From contig CM066993.1 in NCBI GenBank assembly GCA_033977485.1, forward strand, positions 26,464,001 to 26,528,000: a stretch of DNA of 64,000 nucleotides, written 5' to 3'. Shown here in pieces: positions 53,395-64,000 of the stretch; position 1 is the stretch's first letter, and each line of letters begins with the position of its first letter. The position numbers and the translations under genes are program-made. The notes beneath the pieces were generated by a model. That model ran no database searches. It was not told where the DNA came from and saw only the letters and a list, made by a program, of their open reading frames with translations. The stretch comes from Hydrangea macrophylla (lineage: Eukaryota; Streptophyta; Magnoliopsida; Cornales; Hydrangeaceae).

Positions 53395-55767
53395 TGCGGA
53401 CACGCGGAATCGCTCATCTACTCTTTTTAGTTTTGTTTTGAGATTGTTTTTTAAAAAGGAAATGAAAAGGTCTGTTGAAAACAGATACAGAGTCGCCACT
53501 TGGTCTTTAAGGAACCAAGAAACCTAATTTTGACTCACCCAAATGGATAAAGGGCACCGGCCCTTCATAACCAAAGAACTTGGCTCGGGGTTTTGGTACG
53601 AGAGAGGAAGGAGCCTTTGTCGCGACTAAAACACCCTCAGCTCGCCCAGTCTTTCGACGGGCCTCAATTAGCATCCAAATAATCATCTTTTACTATGTAT
53701 GGTTCGACAATTAATACTATGATAGTATATTACATCACACGAGAATTTTTAAATGGAAGATCAAAAGATAAGATATCGTTCATAAGATCTAAGCTAAGTA
53801 TCACACAATGCAAAGTGAAAGATCACACAAACAAACCTAAGAAAAATCGTCTAATCATATATCAAGTAATAAATTTTTCCTAATCTAAAGGGGACATGAA
53901 TTGTTCTTGAAATAAATAAATCAAAGAAAACAAGGATGCTTAGCAAGCTAGAATGATGCATGTTAATCTTTGAGAAAAGAAGATCTCTCAATCCCCGGGA
54001 CGGATGAGAAAGGAGGATTAGATCGAGGGGAAGCATGAAAGTGTGATCATGATCATTCCTTATAATCTTCTTAGATTAGGAATTACAAAAACCCCAAATC
54101 TTGCATGAATGCAATGTATGATCCTAGAATGTGCAAAGGTTGTAGTATGTTTGTGTACATGGGTTCCTAGAATGACTTAGAAGTCTAGAATGTGTATGAA
54201 TGAATGGAAGAAATCATCATGGGATATGTACAAATGTAGTATGGACTACTTCCTAAGACGTGAGCTAATTTGGAGTACATGTAGGCATCAAATCAAAGGA
54301 TGGAAGTAAAAGTATGCTTGCTTTGAATAGTGGACAGAACAGTAACATGATATTTTGGAAATTAAAAAGAAGGGCTAGGAATGTTTTCAATGCATGATTT
54401 TTTAGAGAGATCTTTTGTATTGTGTCTAGAACACAACCCAAAAAGCCAATCTTTAATAACTATCACAGATTGAGAGAAATTATATAAACAATAGAGGTTA
54501 TTCAGAAACAGAGTTCGTACTGTCGACTGAAATATTAGAAAATCTTAGAAAATGAAAAACAAAGATCTAGAGGCCCACATTATACAGAAGGATCCTTAAG
54601 ACATTGAAGTTCAAGTGAAAAATAAGTTGGGACCACTCGTTTTGGAAAGGTTTTCTGTAAAAACAAGTTGAAAGTCAACCTAGCTGCTGTGACAGCATAG
54701 GCAGAATGTTTGGACAAAAATGGACCCCTTTCAAGTGCTTCCAAGTCAAGCCAAAAATCATGGGTGTTCTATAATGAGTTAGAAAGACTTTCCAAGTGGT
54801 TTTGCATCCATACATTGAGTATTGAGTTCTAGAGAAATCTTTGAGTTCAGATCATTCATTGTTTTGACTCACTGTTTTAAAGATTTTGGGAAAAACTTGA
54901 GTTTTCTTTCTTAAGATCAAAATGAGAGGGTTTGAGAGGGGTTTTGAAAGTATATTTTCAACATCAAATAGAGATTATGACCTCTTGAAATATCAACATC
55001 AAACTCATCATCAAGAACCCCCAATATTATTGGAAAGCTTCATTTTTATTTTGAACACAACTTCAAGGATACCTTGGAGGTATTGAAGTTATAATCATCA
55101 TCTATTAAACATGTTTTTGAGGTCAAGAGCTACTATCCATAAGGATTCACTCACCTCAAACTTCATGTCATCATTTAGATGATGAAGAACAAGTGAGTAA
55201 ATAAAGAAAAATAAAAAGAAATGAGGTAACAAGATATGAACATATGTATAAACAAGCAAGTAAATAGCAATCAATAGATGATAATCAATGTGATATTGGA
55301 CTTGTAGCTTGGTGCTTCACTCATAGATATTGACATTTGGACATGGAAGTAGCTTCCTAACTCTAGAATGCTCAAGAATGGTGATTGAGGGTATTTGGAA
55401 TGTGAAGTATAAGAGAGATAATGGAAGAAAACAAGATTAAAACTCACTTTCTTATAGAAAATCAATGGGAGAAGCTCCCTTTCCTTCTTCTAAACCTATC
55501 TCTATCTCTCGTTCTCTCTATAACTTCTATGGACTTTGCACATGCCCCCCTCTCCCCCTCCCCCCCCACCGAAAATGAAGAGCAATGAAGGGTTTATATA
55601 GGCTAATTTGGGGGTGGTTATAGGCTAATTTGGGGGTAGTTTTGGGGTTTTAGAAGTACTCTCATTGGTCCCAAACGTCTGTAAACATAAAACAACATCG
55701 TTTTGGTTTTTAATTAATCAAATTGGACCCCCAAAAAAATTACAAAAATGGACTCTGCGAGGGTTGA

Positions 55768-55830
55768 GTGCCGCCGCGGCACTGGCCATGTGCCGCCACG
55801 GTAGTGGCCCATTGCTGCCGCGGCACTGCT
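55768..55830. repeat. Array of GTGCCGCCGCGGCAC-type palindromes
   Basis: Three units start near 55768, 55790 and 55813: GTGCCGCCGCGGCAC, GTGCCGCCACGGTAG and TTGCTGCCGCGGCAC. Steps are about 22-23 bp, the same period as in the LTR at 23404 but with a different palindrome. Confidence 0.8.
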
Positions 55831-56346
55831 CTTCAGATGCCTAGAAAATTGTATTTAGGCCCCCAGAGGTTTCAGTATTCGCGAAAAGGCCCTATTTCGT
55901 CCGAAATTCACAAAAAATACGTACGAACTCCAAACTGAGGTTGTGATATACCATTGGAAAGCTATTGGAGTCTAATTTCTATATAAAATGTTTTGGAGTC
56001 AGGTCACTTTGAAAAGGTTTACGGTATTCGTGATAAAATCCAATTTGCTCGCCTTTTTCACCTTTGGAAATTCATAATAAATCCGTTTTGAATCCAGAAA
56101 TTATGTGCGATATACTGTTGGAAAGCTATTGACCACTAGTATCCATGAAAAATGTTTGAAATTTGTTACGGTGCTTCGGTTTCAAAGTCAACTTTTGGTT
56201 AAACTTGGGATTCTCGGGAAGTTCTAGAAACCTCTGGGAGCTCCCAAGAGCTGACGTTTTCGTTCGATTTTCTTTTAAAACTCATTTTAATACTTTCCAC
56301 ATGATCTAGAATGATTCCGGAACTTTTCGGCGAATTTGGAGGATTT

Positions 56347-56410
56347 TGGTCAAACCCTGGTCAAACTTGGTCAAACCTTGGTCAAACTTGGTCAAACCTT
56401 GGTCAAACGG
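56347..56410. repeat. Minisatellite of TGGTCAAACCT/TGGTCAAACT
   Basis: Six consecutive TGGTCAAAC units with 11-12 bp period inside the long LTR. Confidence 0.9.
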
Positions 56411-56707
56411 GGACTTTCTGGGAACTTCCGGGACTTCTAGGGGTCTCTGGGAGCCGATAATTTCATCCAGTCTTACTTTAGAACTCATTTTTATTATTTT
56501 TCTTACGACATAGCACGTTTCCAGAACATTTGGTCCAAATCTGGGAGTTTTCGGGCTTTCAAGGACATTTGGTCATTCTGTGCATTTTGAGAAATAGAAC
56601 TAACTTCCAGGAGTCCTTTTGAGTCTTTTTCAATCATTGTGAACCACCAAGCTATGGTTCTCTGATCGGGAGAGAACAGATCTTAATTACATGCCTTAAT
56701 TCACATT

Positions 56708-57965
56708 TGTTAGCATATTTTATCCTGTTTTTATGTATTTTTATTTCGTTTTCTATTTTAGAGCAGGTTTTGGAAGAAAACACTAATCCAGGCTAAATAA
56801 GGAGAAAAAGCAAGAAGAAAGAAGCTGAAAAAAAACCCTTTGCGCGCGCAGCCCGCTCGCGCGAGATCCCAGAAATCGCTCGCGCGACCTCCCAATATCG
56901 CGCTCGCGCGGCCCGCTCGAGCGACCTGTGTAAAAACCAAATACGTGTGTTTCAGTATTTTGAGGACTCCTACGTGAACGAAACAGCCTAATTACGTCTG
57001 GAAAGCTAAATACAGCAGTTTTAGTGTGAATTGGGTTAGGAAAGCTTCCAAAAACTTGCTACTAATCTATATATACCCTATTTTACATCAATTTAGGGGT
57101 TGGCAATTGTTATACACAGCCATATACACTGAAATTCGAGCCATTGAAGAGAGAAAAAGCAAGGAGAAAAAGAAGAAGACCAAGGATTTCCATGGCCTCC
57201 CTCTTGCCGTTCATCAATTCTATGGCTAACTAAACCTAGATCTAGGGTTTCAATGAAACCCTAGCCAAGTAATAGGGTGTATTTTATGCTTTTCTATTAG
57301 ATTTATTATGTATGGATGATGATTACATGTTTAGAGGATTTTTATAAATAAATCGTACTTCTATTGATTAAATCATTACTTTTAAAGTTTATTCTTGTCT
57401 TAGATCTATTTTGACTGTGATGTGCTCAATGATCTATATTTGCTGTGCTTGTATAGATTGTTTACATGTAATGGTGCTTAATTGAATTGTGCTATCAAGT
57501 ATCCGAATAGTCCATGCCTAGGTTATACAGATTATGTCACAACCCTAGTTTAGTGTGGGATAATTCGTGCAAACCGAAGATGGATTATGTTGGTACTTGA
57601 ACCATAGTTATTTTCTTGATGGAGGAATTGGGCTTGTAGCTACAATTCCCCATTATCATCCAACTTAATAGGCTAAAGTAATTCATAAATATTCTCATTA
57701 TGAAGCTAGTGGTGGATTTGCAATCCTAGGTTCCCTTCAAATATCTTTAAAACAACTTTAATTGCTTTCATAATTTAGATTTGCTTTTATTGTTCTTAGT
57801 TTAATTAAAATCAAATCAAAATCTGTTTTTCTTAATTAATTAGATTTAGGTTTTAAAATTAAAGCACTGTAATATTTCAATCTCTCTGGGTTCGACCTTT
57901 ACTTCCACACTGCAAATCTTTAGAAAAGTAAAGTATACTTTTATATCTTGATTTTGACGAGATCA
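56708..57965 (+). repeat. 5' LTR of the Athila element
   Basis: 1,258 bp with TG...CA ends. It contains a CGCTCGCGCGA palindrome array (56855-56925) followed by TATATATA at 57068-57075. The rest is AT-rich and non-coding. Confidence 0.85.
56855..56925. repeat. Array of GCTCGCGCGAG-type palindromes in the Athila U3
   Basis: Copies of GCTCGCGCGAG, GCTCGCGCGAC, GCTCGCGCGGC and GCTCGAGCGAC start near 56855, 56878, 56902 and 56915. They are 147-217 bp from the LTR start and upstream of TATATATA at 57068. Confidence 0.85.
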
Positions 57966-57966
57966 A

Positions 57967-57990
57967 TTTTTGGCGCCGTTACCGGGGATT
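57967..57990 (+). other. PBS of the Athila element
   Basis: TTTTTGGCGCCGTTACCGGG, two bases from the LTR end. Confidence 0.88.
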
Positions 57991-58460
57991 GCATTATTAC
58001 CTTTAGTTTTAGAATCTTAGTTTAGTTAATTCGTAAATGTTAGATTAGGTTTTCTTTTTCTTATTTTTTGTTTTATTTTGAGTCACTAACTTTTCTTTTT
58101 ATTTTGTAGTTTCTCGAATCATCAAATTCTAACATTTCCGGGAGGAATAGCTTAGCACATCAAAGGAGCTTACGCGAAAAAATATAAATAAAATAAAATA
58201 AAATAAATTGCTTCTTTTGAAATTCGCTTCAAACCACTGTAAGTCAGGACGCTGTGACGCACTATTTGCATTAGTTTTGGGTGAATTGCACTGCATTAGC
58301 TAGGAAACCCGGGACGCTGGGCTTTGACGCGAATAACTGCATAAGGATAATTACATGCATCATAGTAGTACTATATGCTTGCTTGTTGTCTTATTTGCGT
58401 GATTGCTTTCTATTTTTGTAGAGTCAGACGTTATTTTAGTTTAGTTTTCTTTTTAAGTTT

Positions 58461-58652
58461 ATGTTTGGTACGCGTTCAAATAAACCTGAATTACATTTTA
58501 TCGATCTTGAACTTGAATGTACTTTAAGAGTTAGTAAGTCCGCAACCCAAGCTTCTAGAGCTAGGTTGCAAGACGATGAATCAACGTCGATTCCGTCATC
58601 GTTGTTTGAGGCCGAAATTCAAAGTACCCTTAAACGGTTAAGGAGAACTTGA
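58461..58652 (+). CDS. Short ORF preceding Athila gag
   Basis: 63 residues: MFGTRSNKPELHFIDLELEC, then SKSATQASRARLQ and SLFEAEIQSTLKRLRRT. No domain recognised. Athila elements commonly have a short N-terminal gag segment here; a stop and 24 bp separate it from the main gag ATG at 58677, so the two may originally have been one frame. Confidence 0.5.
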   Translation: MFGTRSNKPELHFIDLELECTLRVSKSATQASRARLQDDESTSIPSSLFEAEIQSTLKRLRRT

Positions 58653-58676
58653 ACTTTTAAAATCGAACCGATTAAA

Positions 58677-59693
58677 ATGACTGATGGAAACAACGGAAAC
58701 AATATGAATAATCTTAATATACCGCCACTTCCTCCACTTAAAGATTACTTTATTCCTACGACTTACAAGACACAAACATGTATCGACTTACCGGAGGCGA
58801 CGGCATCTCACTTTGAGATAAAGTCGTCTACCATCTCGCTACTTCCATCTTTCTATGGCTGTCTAAATGAAGATTCATATCAATACTTAGGAGATTTTCA
58901 GGATATATGCTCTACTTTGAAAATTCAAAACTTAAATGATGATGAATTAAAATTGCGGCTCTTTCCATTCTCTTTAAAGGATAAAGCGAAGTATTGGCTT
59001 CAATCACTTGAGCCAAACATAATTAAAACTTGGGAAGTCTTACACAACGCATTTTTACAAAAGTTTTTCCCAATCACAAGAACTAATCAGATAAGAAAAT
59101 CTATAACTAATTTTGTGATGCAAGATGGGGAAACACTTTATGACACATGGGAGAAATTTAAAGAATTATTACGTTCCTGTCCACATCATCAGGTTTCTAA
59201 GTGGCAGTTGGTACAGGTCTTTTACGAGGGACTTATTCCCTCAGTCCGTAATACCGGAGATGCCGTTTGTGCGGGTACCTTCCTACACAAAAACGCCGAT
59301 GAGGCCTGGAAATTTTTTAAAACACTAAGTGAGAACTCGATGCATCAGACTGTGTCAGTACGTTCTGAGGGGTATCATCTGCAATCCAAACGTGAGGTAA
59401 AGTTTGAGTCAAGTCACTCAATAGAATTTCAAGCACTATCTAAAAAACTTGACCGACTTTTAACAATGAACCAAATGATAGCCCCACCCGCTCATGAAGT
59501 ATGTGCAATATGTTCCGATCCGTCACATTCTATCCTTGCATGTCCATCGGCAAGTCAATTTCCGGAATTCATGGAGCAACACATTAATTCTATTCAACAA
59601 TACCCACGAAATAATTATAATTCGACTACTAATAATCTGGACGCGCCATGGAGAAACCATCCTAACTTCTCGTGGAAAAATAATAATAATTGA
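58677..59693 (+). CDS. Athila gag, interrupted at its C-terminus by element B
   Basis: 338 codons open from ATG 58677. Features: proline-rich start (NIPPLPPLKDYFIP), capsid core KLRLFPFSLKDKAKYWLQSL, FLQKFFPITRTNQIRKSITN, CPHHQVSKWQLVQVFYEGL, and VCAGTFLHKNADEAWKFFKT. A zinc knuckle CAICSDPSHSILACPS and APWRNHPNFSWKNNNN close it. These are Athila gag signatures. The asparagine run is where element B inserted (TSD ATAAT). The reading continues after it at 63510 (NPNKATNFPNAYRPQFQPNQ) and meets a stop near 63635. Confidence 0.88.
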   Translation: MTDGNNGNNMNNLNIPPLPPLKDYFIPTTYKTQTCIDLPEATASHFEIKSSTISLLPSFYGCLNEDSYQYLGDFQDICSTLKIQNLNDDELKLRLFPFSLKDKAKYWLQSLEPNIIKTWEVLHNAFLQKFFPITRTNQIRKSITNFVMQDGETLYDTWEKFKELLRSCPHHQVSKWQLVQVFYEGLIPSVRNTGDAVCAGTFLHKNADEAWKFFKTLSENSMHQTVSVRSEGYHLQSKREVKFESSHSIEFQALSKKLDRLLTMNQMIAPPAHEVCAICSDPSHSILACPSASQFPEFMEQHINSIQQYPRNNYNSTTNNLDAPWRNHPNFSWKNNNN

Positions 59694-60357
59694 TACACCC
59701 AAAATTGGCTCTATCTTATGACTGAGCGGTTCAAATCAGCAGCTAGTCCATGCCCCGGGCAAATCATGCACAACTCCTCAGAAGCATCAGCCCGAGCGGT
59801 TTTGTCTACTCATCGTCCCGAGCGGTTCATTCACGACCCGGCCAGCAGGTCGGGAAAACCGCACATGCACATCCCGCCGCGGGAACAGCTCATCCGGGCC
59901 CACGGGCAGGATCCCGAGCATTACGAGCAGTTTCCTGCTCAAGCTAGAAGACTAATGGAAAGTGCACACTATTTCTTAATCCAATTAAGAAATCCCCATA
60001 ATTAATGCCAATCTATATCAATAGGATTATATTCCTTATCCATGTATGAGTAGGTCTCTTACATCTATAAAAGAGACCTCTCACCCCCCATGGAGGGGGC
60101 AAACAACTCTTCAGTCTACACAGCACCTCTATAAAATTCACCATTATACGCATACACCCGGCCGGTATTCCTGGTAGTGCCACCCCTCTTTGTTGGCTCA
60201 CCAGGCCCGCGGGTGATCTGCTAGTGAATGTGCTCAGACACACCCGTGGACGTAGGTACCTTCATTAACAGGGCCGAACCACATACAAAAAATAGTCTTT
60301 CACTCTCTCTCTCCTTAAATTGCTTTACTTGACTCTTACCAATTTCTGGCATCATCA
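59691..60357 (+). repeat. 5' LTR of element B
   Basis: 667 bp. Contains repeated CCGAGCGGTT motifs (three within 59723-59826) and TATAAAAGAGACC near 60067-60079 as a likely core promoter. Confidence 0.93.
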
Positions 60358-60380
60358 GTTTGGCGCCGTCTGTGGGAACG
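60358..60380 (+). other. PBS of element B
   Basis: GTTTGGCGCCGTCTGTGGGA directly after the LTR. Confidence 0.9.
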
Positions 60381-60418
60381 ACAAGTCTTCTCAGCAACAA
60401 ATTTCTTAACTGATCGTC

Positions 60419-61780
60419 ATGCCACCGAAGAAGGGTAAGAAGACTGACCAGCAGTCCGACCGGGATGTTCCTCCGGCCCCGGCACCGGCTGCAGCACTCA
60501 TGACATCTGAGAAGATCACCGCAACTCTCACACAACTCCTGGAGGGCCAGCGTCAAATCCAGCAACAGATCGAAGCCCTGCTAGTCCAACAAAGCAATCC
60601 TCCAGTGGCTGGGAAACGACCCGGGAACGTTGCGTACGGTCGGGAACCGATCTTGACCAGACAACGTGCCCGAGCCAACCCGTCCCGTGTTGAGGTTTGC
60701 CAGAGACATCAACAGTGGGCGTGCTGCCCGAGAGGAAAGGGGGAAGCACATGGCCCGGGAATCAGTCCAGGGTCACTCGGTCAAGAGCCGAGTCGTCCCT
60801 GGGCACACAGTTACCCAGAGTCATAGCCGAGCCCGATCCCAGAGGACAGCACCCCGCCATGAAGAAGCCTCTTCCACCGACCCGACCAACCCCTCCGGTA
60901 CCGGTCGGGAAGGTGTGGAAGCCCGAATCAAGGCCTTGCAGAAGCAGATCGATGGAGTGACCAAGAAGCTTGGTCAAAACCGTGTCCCGAATCAAGCCAA
61001 TACTGAGACAGAGTCACCGTTTTCCAGCCAGATCACGAGGTCCTCCATCCCACGCAAATTCAAGCAGCCTCGCCTAGATCCCTATAACGGCTCGGGAAGC
61101 CCGATCGACCACGTCCGGACCTATAAGGCTCAGATGGCCCTAGCCACCAACTCCGATGAGCTACACTGCCTAGCCTTCCCTAGCACTTCAAAGGCCCACC
61201 CATGCGGTGGTTCTACTCCTTAGAGCCCCGATCAGTCTGCAGATTCAAATAACTCAGCAAGCAGTTCAACAACCAGTTCGCCGGTATGCATGAGCGGCCA
61301 AAGCCAGACATGCAGCTACTAACAGTCAGACAATAGAATAATGAGTCCCTCAAGGAGTTCACCAACAGGTTCAACCAACAGAAGCTTCAAATTCACAATC
61401 TGAACGAGACAATTGCCATCATAGCCTTCTGCTCGGGAGTTCAACACACCAAGTGCACCGCGTCGTTCCACAAAAATCGACCGGTAACCTTGGTCGAACT
61501 CGCAGAGAGGGTTGGAAAATACATCGACACTGAAGAATTTCTAAAGATTAAAGACCCCGGGCAAGAAAGCAACAAGTCTTCCAGAAGCAAGCGAAAGCGA
61601 GATCAGTCTGGGAGTTCTGACAGTTCTTCCAGTTCACAGCAGTCCGGGTCAGGCAGCCCCGACCCGACCTCCAGCTCACAGCAAGCAGAGTCCAGCAGCC
61701 CCGACCCGACCTCCATATCACATCGGTCAGGATCAAGCAGTTCTGACTTTGCCTCCAGCACAGAGAAATCTGGAGCCTGA
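60419..61780 (+). pseudogene. Gag of element B
   Basis: ATG at 60419 (MPPKKGKKTDQQSD). A frameshift near 60690 separates it from the following frame (60666-61223: DINSGRAAREERGKHMARES to LDPYNGSGSPIDHVRTYKAQ). A further shift near 61195 and in-frame stops near 61250 and 61336 precede the last open part (61490-61780: ELAERVGKYIDTEEFLKIKD and a Ser-rich SSSQQSGSGSPDPTSSS repeat tail). It is the same protein family as element A gag and the Tat gag at 28391-28996. Confidence 0.85.
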
Positions 61781-61874
61781 CGATCCTGGTCCGACCTCCT
61801 ATCTCCATTAGTCTAGTTGAGCCCGACTACAGTGGCATTTGCCTGATCACCACATAAGGCTCCGCCGATTGTCA

Positions 61875-62035
61875 GAGGGCCCTTCCAAAGTCCTCGGGCC
61901 TAACCCCGAGGCATACAAAGACCTCGGGCCTAACCCCGAGGCATCTAAAAAGACCTCGGGCTCCGAATCCAGGCACTCAAAAGACCTCGGGCTCTGAACC
62001 CAGGCACTAAAGACCTTGGGGTCACGCCCAAGGCA
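61875..62035 (+). repeat. Tandem hairpin repeats in element B
   Basis: Five units of about 30-33 bp. The best preserved read CCTCGGGCCTAACCCCGAGG, a perfect small stem-loop. Later units have decayed on one arm. Confidence 0.85.
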
Positions 62036-62840
62036 CCGGCTTCACTTAGGTCCAACCGACAATGGAGGCAAACCCCCTAGGTGGCTGATGATGGCAAGCT
62101 TCAAAAGACCCTGCAACCACCATGTTCCAGGTCGGTTACCTACAGTCATAGCCTCTGTAAGACCCTCGTCTTAGCGAAAGCTTGGGGGGTAAGATGGCAC
62201 AGTGAACTAAATAGGTAATCACACCGGGTATCTACAGGCCTCCCAGATAACCAAGTCAAAATCTTGGACAACCCGAGCACCTACAGTACTCAGAGGCATT
62301 AACTCCACTTAGGTCCAGACCGACGATAGTGGTGACTAAAATCTCTTAGGTTGGCCGACGATAGAGGAGCAAAAGGACCCTAAAGCAACGTGATTTAGGT
62401 CAGCTCCACCAACATGGTCAAGCTCTTCTCCCAACAGTCTTGACGAAAGCTGGCCGGGCGGAAGACAACCATCCTGGGGAGGTAACAGTAAAAAGGACCC
62501 TAGAGCAATACACTTTAGGTCGGCTTTTCCAACATGGTAAAATCCTTCTACCCGCAGCCTTGACGAAGGTTTACAGGCAGCATATAACCATCCTGGGAGC
62601 TAACGCAAGCAAAAAAAAAGACTCCGAATTAGGCCGGGTCTCAACTCTCGGTCAGTTCCCGAGCACTTAAAGGTCCCGAGCTAGGCTGGGTCTCAACTCT
62701 CAGCCAGTTCCCGAGGACTCACCAGGCTCAATAGCCCCGAGGCAGCTTCCACAAGCACTCAGACAGCGGCAAGTAAATCAAACTGATTTCCAAACTTGCC
62801 CCGATATAGCATCTGGCCAATCTTGGAAATGGGGGGCAGC
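62036..62840 (+). other. 3' non-coding region and PPT of element B
   Basis: Several related blocks (AAGGACCCTA.AGCAA, ACAACCATCCTGGGGAG, CCGAGCACT) recur. It ends with ATGGGGGGCAGC before the LTR. No coding ORF. Confidence 0.7.
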
Positions 62841-63509
62841 TGATACACCCAAAATTGGCTCTATCTTATGACCGAGCGGTTCAAATCAGCAGCTAGTCCA
62901 TGCCCCGGGCAAATCATGCACAACTCCTCAAAAGCATCAGCCCGAGCGGTTTTGTCTACTCATCGTCCCGAGCGGTTCATTCACGACCTGGCCAGCAGGC
63001 CGGGAAAATCGCACGTGTACATCCCGCCGTGGGAACAGCTCATTCGGGCCCACAAGCAGGATCCCGAGCATTATGGGCAGTTTCCTGCTCAAGCTAGAAG
63101 ACTAATAGAAAGTGCACACTATTTCCTAATCCAATTAGGAAATCCCCATAATTAATACCAATCTATATCCATAGGATTATATTTCCTTATCCATGTATGA
63201 GTAGGTCTCTTACATCTATAAAAGAGACCTCTCACCCCCCATGGAGGGGGCAACCAACTCTTCAGTCTACACAGCACCTCTATAAAATTCACCATTATAC
63301 GCATACACCCGGCCGGTGTTACTGGTAGTGCCACCCTTCTTTTATTGGCTCACCAGGCCCGCCGGTGATCTGCTAGTGAACGTGCTCAGACACACCCGTG
63401 GACGTAGGTACCTTCATTAATAGGGCCGAACCACATACAAAAAATACTCTTTCACACTCTCTCTCCTTAAATTGCTCTACTTGACTCTTACCAATTTCTG
63501 GCATCATCA
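62841..63509 (+). repeat. 3' LTR of element B
   Basis: 669 bp, near-identical to 59691-60357, implying a relatively recent insertion compared with the larger Tat element, whose LTRs differ more. Confidence 0.93.
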
Positions 63510-64000
63510 ATAATAATCCTAATAAGGCGACTAATTTTCCTAATGCATATCGACCTCAGTTTCAACCTAATCAATACCAACAATCGCCTCCTAATCCGAA
63601 CCCTCTAAGGGGTAACATTTTTGAGGAAAAGGTGTAGGTGTCCCTTAATAAAATCGAAACACAAGTACAGGCACAAGCACAAATAGTGCACACACACACA
63701 CAATCCACTGCGAAGCTTGATCCTAAATGGGATAACTAGCTACTGTAGTGAGTCGTAGAAACGAGGGGACGTTGCCTAGTCAAACAATTCAAAACCCTGA
63801 GGGACAATACAAGGTTAAGGGGTTGAATAAGCAAGTAAACGCCGTCTCAACTAGGTTGACTACATGAGAGGAAGAGGTAATAGAAATTTCGAATGAGAAT
63901 GTGATAGATATGAACATCAACTCTAATACAAACAAGGGTAAGGAAGCGAGCCAAAATAAGAAAAAAAAAAGAAAAAAAAAAAGAAACGGCCCTGACTAAT
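63510..64000 (+). pseudogene. Athila gag continuation after element B
   Basis: Resumes NNPNKATNFPNAYRPQFQPN and SPPNPNPLRGNIFEEKV, then a stop near 63635. Further codons carry several stops. A-rich low-complexity sequence follows near 63955-63985. Confidence 0.6.

Larger units (their letters stand above)
53395..56707 (-). mobile_element. Long Gypsy LTR, partial (cut by the Athila element)
   Basis: The left end TGCGGACACGCGG plus GAGTCGCCACTTGG near 53493 align with the left end of the solo LTR at 23404 (TGTGGATATC, GAGTCGCCACTT), so it is the same kind of LTR in minus orientation. No protein motifs in 3.3 kb. It carries TGCCGCGGCA-type palindromes at 55768-55830 and tandem TGGTCAAAC units at 56347-56410. 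There are also diverged repeats of about 190-200 bp between 55900 and 56520. Its minus-strand start is not seen because Athila enters at 56708. Confidence 0.65.
59691..63509 (+). mobile_element. Pol-less Tat element B (gag-only), complete
   Basis: LTRs 59691-60357 and 62841-63509 (TGATACACCC...GGCATCATCA), nearly identical, with perfect TSD ATAAT (59686-59690, 63510-63514). PBS from 60358, gag relic 60419-61780, hairpin repeats 61875-62035, non-coding tail, PPT GGGGGGCAGC at 62831-62840. Total 3.8 kb with no pol. It would have needed enzymes supplied by another Tat element. Confidence 0.93.
56708..64000 (+). mobile_element. Athila-lineage Gypsy element, 5' part (runs off the right edge)
   Basis: 5' LTR 56708-57965 (TGTTAGCATATTTT...GACGAGATCA), then PBS TTTTTGGCGCCGTTACCGGG, the Athila/tRNA-Asp type. 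A small ORF and an Athila gag follow (58461-59693). Gag is interrupted by element B and resumes at 63510. The body beyond gag lies outside the window. The left target flank is ACATT (56703-56707); the right flank is not visible. Confidence 0.88.

Noticed and set aside
1..64000. tRNA, rRNA or organelle-derived insert
   Set aside because: I saw no cloverleaf-type tRNA gene with A and B boxes and no rRNA or plastid gene motifs, though a short tRNA could be missed by eye.

Overview
The window is nuclear DNA of a flowering plant, probably a eudicot. It is AT-rich and full of nested transposable elements, with spliced genes using GT-AG introns and no bacterial-style operons. I find one confident host gene, a patellin (SEC14-GOLD phosphoinositide-binding protein), on the minus strand. 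Its four exons lie at 48616-47600, 47465-47341, 47203-47053 and 33218-32964 and join in frame to a 515-residue protein. Species cannot be settled from the sequence alone.

Layout. 1-9116: an LTR end (1-682); a decayed Gypsy pol relic (2079-2371 and 4801-5050) split by a solo LTR with perfect 5-bp target-site duplications (2372-4800); the PBS and LTR of an old Tat-like element (5503 to about 7000) holding a 592-bp non-autonomous hAT (6394-6985); then intergenic DNA with a 35-base poly-C run. 9122-30457: a minus-strand Tat-lineage Gypsy element with gag, PR-RT, RH-INT and an additional antisense gene on the plus strand. It is split by two nested insertions: a gag-only LTR element (11499-19244) inside the antisense gene, and a solo LTR (23404-26744) at the RT/RNase H junction. 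30463-32963: intergenic DNA with a foldback MITE, then the patellin 3' end.

33219-47052 is the last patellin intron, 13,834 bp. Stripped of insertions it would be about 1.1 kb. An outer hAT-like element (34054-46792, 8-bp near-matching TSD) appears to contain an apparently intact hAT transposon with a 722-codon transposase (34138-37579, perfect 8-bp TSD), a solo LTR carrying two MITEs (38040-41101), and a Copia element with matched LTRs and perfect TSD (41295-46575).

48617-64000: patellin upstream region with two foldback elements, then a stack of insertions. A pol-less Tat element (A, 50116) has its 3' LTR entered by a long LTR (53395), which is entered by an Athila element (56708), whose gag is entered by a second pol-less Tat element (B, 59691-63509, perfect TSD). 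A and B share LTR ends, PBS, gag and 3' untranslated region with the coding-rich Tat element at 9122-30457, so the window holds a putative autonomous/non-autonomous set.

The most unusual signal is that LTRs of different Gypsy families all carry arrays of short CG-centred palindromes with a period near 20-24 bp, placed between the LTR start and a TATA box. The palindrome sequence differs completely between families.
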